Positions 17,832 to 27,900 of a stretch of DNA of 64,000 bases are shown in pieces. The notes beneath the pieces were generated by a model that was not told where the DNA came from, made no database searches, and worked only from the letters and a program-made list of their open reading frames with translations. The position numbers were made by a program, and so were the translations under genes. Source of the DNA: Caulobacter segnis ATCC 21756. Its GTDB lineage: Bacteria; Pseudomonadota; Alphaproteobacteria; Caulobacterales; Caulobacteraceae. Each line of letters opens with the position of its first letter. Positions within the stretch are counted from its first letter, which is position 1. The stretch lies in NCBI RefSeq assembly GCF_000092285.1, contig NC_014100.1:1302001-1366000 (forward strand), read 5' to 3'.

Positions 17832-19178
17832 ATGGCCGCCGTCCAACCCAAGAGCAGCCGCTTCATCAGCGGTTTCGGCGTCCAGGTCCTGGCCGCCATG
17901 GCCATTGGTCTGGGCCTTGGCCTGCTGGCGCGGCAGCTGGGACCGGCGGAAGGGCAGGCGGGCTACGCGCTGGCCGAGACCCTGCACCAGGTCGGCGCGA
18001 TCTTCGTTCAGCTTCTGCGTGTCCTGGTGCCGCCGCTGGTCTTCACCGCCATCGTCGCCAGCATCGCCAACATCGCTCAAATGCAGAACGCCGCGCGCCT
18101 GGTCTGGCGCACCCTGTTCTGGTTCGCCGTGACCGCGCTGATCGCGGTGCTGATCGGCATCGCTCTCGGCCTCATCCTGCAGCCGGGCCTGCACACCACG
18201 GTCGAGGCCGCCGCCGCCAAGGCGCCCAAGACCCACGGCTCCTGGCTCGACTTCCTGACCGGCCTCGTGCCCGTCAACATCCTGGGCCTGGCCGCCTCCA
18301 CCAAGATCAGCGACGCCGGCGCCGCTTCGACCTCGCTGTCGTTCAACGTGCTGCAGATCGTGGTGATCTCGCTGGTGACCGGCGTGGCGGCTCTGAAGGT
18401 CGGCGAGGCGGGCGAGGCTTTCCTGAAGTTCAACGCCTCGGCCCTGGCGATCGTGCGCAAGGTGCTCTGGTGGGTGATCCGTCTGACCCCGATCGGTACG
18501 ATCGGTCTGTTCGGCAATGCCGTGGCCCAGTACGGCTGGACCACCCTGGGCCAGCTCGGCGCCTTCACCGGCGCGATCTATGTCGGCCTGGCCCTCGTGC
18601 TGCTGGTCGTCTATCCGACCATCCTGGCGCTGAACGGCCTCAATCCGATCAAGTTCTTCCAGGGCGCCTGGCCGGCGATCCAGCTGGGCTTCGTCTCGCG
18701 CTCGTCGGTCGGCACCCTGCCGGTGACCGAGGCCGTGACCGAGACCAGCCTGGGCGTGCCGCGCGCCTACGCCGCCTTCGCCGTGCCGCTGGGCTCGACG
18801 ACCAAGATGGACGGCTGCGCGGCCATCTATCCGGCGATCTCGGCGATCTTCGTGGCACAGTTCTTCGGCGTGCACCTGGCCCTGTCCGACTACTTCCTGA
18901 TCGTCTTCGTCTCGGTGATCGGCTCGGCCGCCACGGCGGGCCTGACCGGCGCGACGGTGATGCTGACCTTGACCCTGTCGACCTTGGGCCTGCCGCTCGA
19001 GGGCGCTGGCTTGCTGCTGGCGATCGACCCGATCCTCGACATGGGGCGCACCGCCGTGAACGTCGCCGGCCAGGCGCTGGTCCCGACCATCGTCGCCAAG
19101 CGGGAAGGGATTCTCGATCTCGAGACCTACAACGCCGCTCGCGTTCCGGCCGAGGCGGGGCTGATCGCCGCGGAATAG
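17832..19178 (+). CDS. Dicarboxylate/amino acid:cation symporter (DAACS family)
   Basis: 448 aa. Hallmarks of the GltPh/DctA fold: the serine-rich reentrant hairpin SRSSVGTLPV, the helix-7 segment GSTTKMDGCA in place of the NMDGT motif, and helix 8 DPILDMGRTAVNVAGQAL with the substrate-contacting Asp and Arg. It imports glutamate/aspartate or C4-dicarboxylates with Na+ or H+ across the inner membrane. The TKMDG variant leaves the exact substrate open. It forms its own unit between the terminator at 17734 and the GH3 gene. Confidence 0.93.
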   Translation: MAAVQPKSSRFISGFGVQVLAAMAIGLGLGLLARQLGPAEGQAGYALAETLHQVGAIFVQLLRVLVPPLVFTAIVASIANIAQMQNAARLVWRTLFWFAVTALIAVLIGIALGLILQPGLHTTVEAAAAKAPKTHGSWLDFLTGLVPVNILGLAASTKISDAGAASTSLSFNVLQIVVISLVTGVAALKVGEAGEAFLKFNASALAIVRKVLWWVIRLTPIGTIGLFGNAVAQYGWTTLGQLGAFTGAIYVGLALVLLVVYPTILALNGLNPIKFFQGAWPAIQLGFVSRSSVGTLPVTEAVTETSLGVPRAYAAFAVPLGSTTKMDGCAAIYPAISAIFVAQFFGVHLALSDYFLIVFVSVIGSAATAGLTGATVMLTLTLSTLGLPLEGAGLLLAIDPILDMGRTAVNVAGQALVPTIVAKREGILDLETYNAARVPAEAGLIAAE

Positions 19179-19249
19179 GCCTGACCGGTTGCGCCGGAAA
19201 GCTTTAGCGGCGAGTTTGCGCGCCTCGTAAAGCGTCCCCGGGGGATTCC

Positions 19250-21547
19250 ATGGTTCTGAAGACGGCGAACGGCGGCCCGGAAGGGCCGAGCCGGCGTGGA
19301 TTCCTGTCCTCCGCCGCCGCCCTTGCGGGTCTCGCCGTCACCGCGCCCCGCGCCTTCGCCCGAGCTTCCGATCGCGTCGAGGGCTTGCTCGCCCAGATGA
19401 CGATCGAGGAGAAGGCCGGCCAGCTCTCCTGCTTCGCCGACATGATCCGGCCGCCGGTCGGCGACATGAACCCGCTGGTCAATCTTCGCAACGCCCAGAC
19501 CCTGACCGCCGAGATCCAGGCTGGCCGGATCGGCGTCCTGATGAACGGCGTCGGCGCCCAGGCCGCGCTGGACACCCAAAAGGCCGCGGTCGAAGGTTCG
19601 CGGCTGAAGATCCCGCTGCTGTTCGCGGCCGACGTGATCCACGGTTTCCGCACGGTGTTCCCGATCCCGCTGGCCGAGGCCGCCAGCTTCGACCCGCACC
19701 TGGCCGAGCGCACCGCCCGCGCGGCGGCGTCGGAGGCGAGCGCGTCGGGTCTGCACTGGACCTTCGCGCCCATGGTCGATGTGGCCCGCGACCAGCGCTG
19801 GGGCCGCGTGGCCGAGGGTTCGGGCGAAGATCCTTATCTCGGCGAGGTCATGGCGGCCGCCCGGGTTCGCGGCTTCCAGGGCAAGGACCTGAAGGCTGAC
19901 GACAGCATGCTGGCCACGCCCAAGCACTTCGCCGCGTACGGCGCGGTGGCGGCGGGACTGGAATACAATTCGGTCGAACTGTCCGAAGCGACCCTGCGCG
20001 AAGTCCACCTGCCGCCGTTCCAGGCCGCGTTCGCCGCCGGCGCCATGACGGTGATGTCGGCCTTCAACGACGTGAACGGCGTCCCGTCCACGGCCAACAA
20101 GCGGCTCTTGACCGACGTGCTGCGCGGGGAGTGGGGCTTCAAGGGCGTCGTGATCTCCGACTACACCTCAGACCAGGAGCTCGTCGCGCACGGCTTCGCC
20201 GCGGATGACCGCGACGCCGCGCGGCTGGCGATCCTGGCTGGCGTCGACATCAGCATGCAGAGCGGTCTCTACATCCGCTACCTGCCGGAACTGGTCGCCT
20301 CGGGCGCCGTGCCGATGGCGGTGGTCGACGCCTCGGTGCGTCGGGTCCTGGCGCTGAAGGAGGCGATCGGCCTCTTTGACAACCCCTACCGATCGTTGAA
20401 TCCCGCCGCCGAGCGCGCCCGCACCGCCACGCCCGCGCTGCGCGCCCTGAGCCGGGAGGCTGGCGCGCGGTCTATCGTGCTCCTGAAGAACGATCGCGGC
20501 CTGCTGCCCTTGCCTAAGGCTGGGAAGCGCTTGGCGCTGATCGGCCCGTTCGCCGACGACCGCGACAACGTCCTGGGCGCCTGGGGGGGCTTCTTCGCCG
20601 ACAAGTCCCTGAACGTCGACCTCGCCACGGGCCTGCGAGCCCAGATGGCCGATCCGGCGAGCCTGATCGTGGAGCGCGGCTCGGATATCGAGGCGCCGAT
20701 CGCCGGGGGAATCGAGCGGGCGGTCGCCGTCGCCCAGGCCGCCGATGTCGTCCTGTTGGCGATCGGTGAGAGCGAGACCATGACTGGCGAGGCCAAGTCC
20801 CGCACCGACATCCGGATCCCGCCGGCCCAGCAGCGCCTGGCCGAGGCGATCGCCGCCACCGGCAAGCCGGTGGTCGTTCTGCTCCGTCATGGGCGGGCTC
20901 TCGCCCTCGAAGGCCCGGTGCGCGACGCGCCGGCGATCCTGGCGACCTGGTTTCTGGGCAGCGAGATGGGCCACGCCGTCGCCGACGTCCTGTTTGGCGG
21001 GGTCAATCCGTCCGGCCGCCTGCCGGTCAGCTTCCCGCTGGACAGCGGTCAGGAGCCGTTCTTCTACAACGGACGCACCACCGGCCGTCCCGCGCCGGCC
21101 GATCCGAACGCCCAGGAGTATAAGTCCCGCTGGCGTTCGATCCGCAACGAGGCGCTCTATCCGTTCGGCTTCGGGCTGGGTTACACGACCTTCGCCGTGT
21201 CCGATCTTCGGCTCAGCACGCAAAGGCTGGCGTGGGACGAGACGCTCCACGTGACAGCCAGAGTGCGCAACACGGGCCCGATCTATGGCGAGCACGTGCT
21301 CCAACTCTATATCCGCGACCGTGTCGCCAGCCGCACCCGGCCTGTACGCGAGCTGAAGGGCTTCCAACGCGTCTCGCTCGCACCCGGAAGCGAGCGCGAG
21401 GTCCGGTTCGAACTAAGGCGCGAAAACCTGATGTTCGTCGGTGACGGCGATCGCTGGGTCGCCGAAGCCGGCGTCTTTGATCTGTGGATCGCCAATTCGG
21501 CGACCGACGGCTTGGCGGTCAGCTTTGAGTTGCTGGCGGCCGAATAG
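19250..21547 (+). CDS. Exported glycoside hydrolase family 3 beta-glucosidase-like enzyme
   Basis: 765 aa. The N terminus SRRGFLSSAAALAGLAVTA is a twin-arginine signal, so it is exported folded via Tat. The GH3 N-terminal barrel contains KHFAAYGA and the nucleophile loop GVVISDYTSDQE (catalytic Asp in SDY); the second domain includes VVLLRHGRALALEGP and LFGGVNPSGRLPVSFP; a C-terminal fibronectin-III-like domain ends the protein. This is the BglX/periplasmic layout. It would release glucose (or xylose) from oligosaccharides in the periplasm. It lies 71 bp after the symporter gene. Confidence 0.95.
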   Translation: MVLKTANGGPEGPSRRGFLSSAAALAGLAVTAPRAFARASDRVEGLLAQMTIEEKAGQLSCFADMIRPPVGDMNPLVNLRNAQTLTAEIQAGRIGVLMNGVGAQAALDTQKAAVEGSRLKIPLLFAADVIHGFRTVFPIPLAEAASFDPHLAERTARAAASEASASGLHWTFAPMVDVARDQRWGRVAEGSGEDPYLGEVMAAARVRGFQGKDLKADDSMLATPKHFAAYGAVAAGLEYNSVELSEATLREVHLPPFQAAFAAGAMTVMSAFNDVNGVPSTANKRLLTDVLRGEWGFKGVVISDYTSDQELVAHGFAADDRDAARLAILAGVDISMQSGLYIRYLPELVASGAVPMAVVDASVRRVLALKEAIGLFDNPYRSLNPAAERARTATPALRALSREAGARSIVLLKNDRGLLPLPKAGKRLALIGPFADDRDNVLGAWGGFFADKSLNVDLATGLRAQMADPASLIVERGSDIEAPIAGGIERAVAVAQAADVVLLAIGESETMTGEAKSRTDIRIPPAQQRLAEAIAATGKPVVVLLRHGRALALEGPVRDAPAILATWFLGSEMGHAVADVLFGGVNPSGRLPVSFPLDSGQEPFFYNGRTTGRPAPADPNAQEYKSRWRSIRNEALYPFGFGLGYTTFAVSDLRLSTQRLAWDETLHVTARVRNTGPIYGEHVLQLYIRDRVASRTRPVRELKGFQRVSLAPGSEREVRFELRRENLMFVGDGDRWVAEAGVFDLWIANSATDGLAVSFELLAAE

Positions 21548-21926
21548 GCGCGAGCGGCGAATCGCTTGGCGCGCTCCGAGGTGGCGAGAATGGGGCGGCG
21601 AATGTTCTACGCGGATTGAGGTTATTCGCTCGTTAGGCGAATCTGTCCGTGCGGACCGACGCCTCGTGAAGAGCCAAGTCCTCGCTATGCCTTTGTCCTG
21701 AAAGGCTTTGCGCCAATTCTTGCCTGTTGATCGGCTCGCTTTGCGGGAGGTGGCCGGGTGCGGCTTTTCGCTGCGGCGGCTTGTCTCGTTGAAAGGAGTT
21801 GGAAACGAAATATGGTTTAACCTTGCTCAGCCAGAATGGGCTTAAGCGGGACGCTGCATTGGGGGGCGTCTTTCTGTTAGCTAAAGTGACGCGCTGCGCG
21901 CGCGCGTCCGTCAGAAGGATGGATGT
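21548..21926. other. Leader/promoter region of the giant repeat gene
   Basis: 379 bp with no credible gene. It is less GC-rich near gaaatatggtttaacc (about 21805), which may hold the promoter. A short hairpin GACGC (21850-21854)/GCGTC (21866-21870) followed by TTTCTGTT could be a weak attenuator. AGAAGGA (21913-21919) is the ribosome-binding site for the ATG at 21927. Confidence 0.5.
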
Positions 21927-24900
21927 ATGCCGGTCTCGAGCCTTTCCGCCGCTCAGATTTCAGCCCTGTCGGTCACCGCGATCCAGGGGCTGACGACGAC
22001 GGACATTCAGTCCCTCAACGGAACTCAGGTCGCCGCCATCAGCGTCACCGGGATTGGCGCCCTCGCGGACACTCAGGTCGCCGCCCTTAGCGCCACGCAG
22101 GTCAAGGCGCTTACCGCGACCCAGATCCCGAAGTTCGCGGCCTCGGTGACGTTCGACGTCACTCAACTCACCCAATTCTCCAGCCAACAGGTCTCGGCCC
22201 TGACCTCGACCCAGCTGGCCGGGCTCGACACCTCCCATATCGCCGTCCTTAGCGCCACGCAGATCGGCTCGCTGTCGGCGACGAACTTCTCGGGCCTCGA
22301 CGCCACCCAGGTCGGGCAACTGAGCGAGACCCAGGTCAAGGGGATTACCGCCAGCCAGGTGAAGGGGCTTTCGACCGCCGACATCGGCGAGTTGTCCGCC
22401 ACTCAGGTCGGCGCGCTGGCGGGGGACCGTATCGCGGCTCTCTCGACCACCAACTTCTCGGCGCTGGATGCGACGCAGGTCGGGGCGCTTTCGACCACTC
22501 AAGTGGCGGCGCTGACGACCACGCAGGTCAAGAACCTGACCACGACCGACGTCGGCGAGCTGTCGGCCGCGCAGGTTGGCGCGCTTTCCGCCGCCCAGCT
22601 CGGGGCTCTGACATCCGCCAACTTCTCGGCCCTCAACGCCACCCAGGTGGGCGCTCTGTCGACGACCCAGGTCAAGGGCGTCACGGTCGATCAGATCAAG
22701 GGCTTGTCCACCACCGACATCGGTGAGCTTTCCGAAACCCAGGTCGGGGTCCTGAGCGCCTCTCAGATCGGCGCGTTGGTCCCCGCCCAAGTCCAGCAGC
22801 TGTCCACCAGCCAGATTTCCGTGCTGTCGGCGAGCCAGGTCGCCGCGCTGGGCGCCACGAACTTCTCGACTCTGGACGCGACGCAAGTCGGCGCGTTGAG
22901 CGAAACCCAGATCAAGGGCCTGACGACCTCGCAAATGGGCGGCCTCTCGGCCACCGACGTGGGCGAACTGAGCGCCACCCAGGTGGGGGCCCTGAGCGCG
23001 TCTCAATTGGGCGCTCTGAGCACCACGGCCTTCTCCGCCCTGGACGCGACCCAGGTGGGCGCGCTGTCGACCACCCAGATCAAGGGCGTTTCGGCGCCGC
23101 AACTCAAGAATCTGACGACCACCGACATCGGCGAGTTGTCCGCGACGCAGGTCGGGGGGCTGGCGGCCAGCCAGCTCGGCGCGTTGAGCGCCGCTAACGT
23201 CTCTAACCTCGACGCGACGCAGGTCGGGGCGCTTTCGGCCACCCAGATCAAGGGTCTGACGACGACCCAGATTCAGGGACTCACGACGACCGATATCGGT
23301 GAGCTTTCCGAGACCCAGATCGGCGCTCTGACGGTCGATCAGGTCAAGAACCTGTCGACCACCAACCTGTCGGCCCTCAGCGCCACTCAAGTGGGGTCGC
23401 TGAGCAATACGCAAATCGCCGGCCTGACGACGACCCAGGTCAAGAATCTGACGACCACCGATATCGGTGAGTTGTCGGCGACGCAGGTCGGTGCTCTGAC
23501 GGCCGCGCAGGTCGGCGCTCTGACAACCGAGCAGGCCCAGGAACTGACCACGACCCAGATCGGCGGTCTATCGTCGACCCAGGTTGGGGCTCTGTCCACA
23601 ACGAACGTCAGCCTGCTGAACGCGACGCAGGTCGGCGCTCTGTCGACGACCCAAGTCAAAGGCCTGACGGCCGCCCAGCTGGCCAACCTGAGCGCCACCG
23701 ACATTGGCGAACTGAGCGAGACCCAGGTGGGGGCGCTGAGCGCTTCGCAAGTGGGCGCGCTGACGGCGAACGGCTTCTCGGCGCTGGACGCGACGCAAGT
23801 CGGGGCGCTGAGCGAGACCCAGGTCAAGGGGATCACCGCCACCCAGCTGAAAGGTCTGACGACCACGGACGTCGCCGAGCTGTCGACCACGCAACTGGCC
23901 GCGCTCTCGACCGCCCAACTGGGCGCTCTGACGACGACGAACTTCTCGGCGCTGGACGCCACGCAGGTCGGCGCCCTGACCACGACCCAGATCAAGGGCC
24001 TGACCTCGACGCTGGTGGGCGGCCTTTCGGCCACCGACGTCGGCGAGCTGTCGGTGACCCAGGTCGGCGCCCTGACCGCCGATCAGATCAAGTTCCTGAG
24101 CAACGCCAGCCTGTCGGCCCTGGACGCGACCCAAACCGCGGCCCTGACGCCGACGCAGGTCAAGGGTCTGACGACCACCCAGATCAGCAATCTGTCCACG
24201 ACGGACGTCGGCGAGCTGTCGGCGACCCAGCTTGGCGCTTTTGGCAACACCCAGCTGGCCGCGCTGGCCATCACCAACGTCAAGGCGCTGTCGACGACGC
24301 AGCTGGGCGGCCTCAGCGCAGCCCAGATGGGCGCGTTCTCGTCCACCAACTTCTCGGCGCTGGACGCCACGCAGGTCGGCGCCCTGACCGAAACCCAGAT
24401 CAAGGGCCTGACGGCCACCCAGCTGGGCGGTCTGAACGCCACCGACCTTGGTGAGCTGTCGGCGACCCAGGTCGGCGCTCTGACGCCGACCCAGGTCGGC
24501 GCGATCGCGGCCTTCTCGGCGCTGGACGCCACCCAGGTGGGCGCGCTGTCGACGACCCAGATCAAGGGCCTGACGGCGACCCAGCTGAAGGGTCTCACGA
24601 CCACCGACATCGGCGAACTGACCGAGACCCAGGTCGGCGCTCTGACGCCGGCGCAAGTGGGCGCGCTGAGCACGTCGGGCCTCTCGGCGCTGGACGCCAC
24701 CCAGGTTGGCGCGCTGTCGACGACCCAGATCAAGGGTCTGACGACCAGCCAGCTGTCCAACCTGACGACCACCGACATCGGTGAGTTCTCGACGACCCAG
24801 ATCGCGGCCCTGACGGCCGACCAGGTCAAGTCGCTCTCGGTGGCCGGTCTCTCGGCCCTCGACGCGACCCAGGTCGGCGCCCTGACCAATTCCCAGGTCG

Positions 24901-27900
24901 CGGCCTTGACGACGACCCAACTGAAGGGGCTGTCGGTCACCGACGTGGGCGAGCTGACGGCGACCCAGGTCGGCGCGCTCGCGGCGGCGCAGGTCGGCGC
25001 CCTGACCTCGACCCAGGTTCAGGAACTGTCGGTCACCCAGATCGGCGGCCTGTCGGCCACCCAGATCGCGGCGATCAACACCACGAACTTCGGGGTCCTG
25101 AACGCCACCCAGATCGGCTCCCTGAGCGCCACCCAGGTCAAGGGCCTGACGGCGGGCCAGCTGGCCGGCCTCAACACCACCAACATCGCGGCTCTGTCGA
25201 CGACCCAGGTGGGCGCGCTGAGCGCGTCTCAAATCGGCGGCATGGGCGCGACGGGCTTCTCGGCGCTGGACGCGACCCAAGTCGGCGCTTTGAACGAGAC
25301 CCAGGTCAAGGGCCTGACGGCCACCCAGCTGAAGGGTCTGTCGACCACGGACATGGCCGAGCTGTCGACCACCCAGCTGGCCGCGCTGTCCTCCGCGCAG
25401 ATCGGCGCTCTGGCGCCGGCTAACTTCTCGGCGCTGGACGCGACGCAGGTCGGCGCCCTGACCACGACGCAGGTCAAGGGCCTGACCTCGACCCAGCTCG
25501 GCGGTCTTTCGACGACGGACATCGGTGAACTGTCGGCGACGCAGGTCGGCGCCCTGACCGCGGATCAGATCAAGTATCTTTCCGCCGGCAACCTGTCCGC
25601 CCTGACGGGGACCCAGGCGGCGGCCCTGACGACCGCCCAGGTCAAGGGTCTGACGACCACCCAGATCGCCGGCCTCTCGACGACGGACGTCGGCGAGCTG
25701 TCCGACACCCAGCTGTCGGCCCTCTCGGCCCAACAGGTCGCGGCTCTGAACGTCGCCGATCTGACGGCGACCCAGATCAGCGGGCTCAGCTCGACCCTGA
25801 TCGGCGCGCTCGGCTCGGCCAAGTTCTCGGCGTGGGACGCCACCCAGGTGGCCGCCCTCAGCGAAACCCAGATGAAGGGCCTGACGGCCTCGCAACTGAG
25901 CGGTCTCAGCGCCACCGACATCGGTGAGCTGTCGGCGACCCAGGTCGGCGCTCTGACGCCGACCCAGGTCGGCGCGATCGCGGCCTTCTCGGCGCTGGAC
26001 GCCACCCAGGTTGGCGCGCTGTCGACGACCCAGATCAAGGGCCTGACGGCGACCCAGCTGAAGGGTCTGTTGACGACCGACATCGGCGAGCTGTCCTCGA
26101 CCCAAGTCGGCGCCCTGACGCCGACCCAGGTCGGCGCGTTGAGCACGGCCGCCTTCTCGGCGCTGGACGCGACGCAGGTCGGAGCTCTGTCGACCACCCA
26201 GGTGAAGGGCCTGACCTCCACCCAGCTGTCCAACCTGACGACCACCGACATCGGTGAGTTCTCGACGACCCAGATCGCGGCCCTTACGGCCGACCAGGTC
26301 AAGTCGCTCTCGGTGACCGGCCTCTCGGCCCTGGACGCGACCCAGGCGGGCGCCCTGACCAACACCCAGGTCGCGGCGCTGACGTCGACCCAGCTGAAGG
26401 GTCTGTCGGTCACCGACGTGGGCGAGCTCTCGGCGACCCAGGTCGGCGCGTTGACGGCGCTGCAAGTCGGCGCTCTGACCACGACCCAGGTTCAAGAGTT
26501 GTCGGTCACCCAGATCGGCGGCCTGTCGGCCGCCCAGGTCGGCGCTCTGTCCACGAATGTCGCGCAGCTGAACGCGACGCAGGTCGGCGCGCTGTCGACG
26601 ACCCAAGTGAAGGGCCTGACGGCGACCCAACTGGCGAACCTCGACGCCACGAACATCGGCAACCTCAGCGAGACCCAGGTGGGGGCGCTGAGCGCTTCGC
26701 AAGTGGGCGCGCTGACGGCGAACGGCTTCTCGGCGCTGGACGCGACGCAAGTCGGGGCTCTGAGCGAGACCCAGGTCAAGGGGATCACCGCCACCCAGCT
26801 GAAGGGTCTGACGACCACGGACGTCGCCGAGCTGTCGACCACGCAACTGGCCGCGCTCTCGACCGCCCAACTGGGCGCTCTGACGACGACGAACTTCTCG
26901 GCGCTGGACGCCACGCAGGTCGGCGCCCTGACCACGACCCAGATCAAGGGCCTGACCTCGACGCTGGTGGGCGGCCTTTCGGCCACCGACGTCGGCGAGC
27001 TGTCGGTGACCCAGGTCGGCGCCCTGACCGCCGATCAGATCAAGTTCCTGAGCAACGCCAGCCTGTCGGCCCTGGACGCGACCCAAACCGCGGCCCTGAC
27101 GCCGACGCAGGTCAAGGGTCTGACGACCACCCAGATCAGCAATCTGTCCACGACGGACGTCGGCGAGCTGTCGGCGACCCAGCTTGGCGCTTTTGGCAAC
27201 ACCCAGCTGGCCGCGCTGGCCATCACCAACGTCAAGGCGCTGTCGACGACGCAGCTGGGCGGCCTCAGCGCAGCCCAGATGGGCGCGTTCTCGTCCACCA
27301 ACTTCTCGGCGCTGGACGCCACGCAGGTCGGCGCCCTGACCGAAACTCAGATCAAGGGCCTGACGGCCACCCAGCTGGGCGGTCTGAACGCCACCGACCT
27401 TGGTGAGCTGTCGGCGACCCAGGTCGGCGCTCTGACGCCGACCCAGGTCGGCGCGATCGCGGCCTTCTCGGCGCTGGACGCCACCCAGGTGGGCGCGCTG
27501 TCGACGACCCAGATCAAGGGCCTGACGGCGACCCAGCTGAAGGGTCTCACGACCACCGACATCGGCGAACTGACCGAGACCCAGGTCGGCGCTCTGACGC
27601 CGGCGCAAGTGGGCGCGCTGAGCACGTCGGGCCTCTCGGCGCTGGACGCCACCCAGGTTGGCGCGCTGTCGACGACCCAGATCAAGGGTCTGACGACCAG
27701 CCAGCTGTCCAACCTGACGACCACCGACATCGGTGAGTTCTCGACGACCCAGATCGCGGCCCTGACGGCCGACCAGGTCAAGTCGCTCTCGGTGGCCGGT
27801 CTCTCGGCCCTCGACGCGACCCAGGTCGGCGCCCTGACCAACTCCCAGGTCGCGGCCTTGACGACGACCCAACTGAAGGGTCTGTCGGTCACCGACGTGG

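Noticed and set aside
21960..23414. Further reverse-strand frames over the repeat array
   Set aside because: Same periodicity artefact; composition is unlike a real protein.
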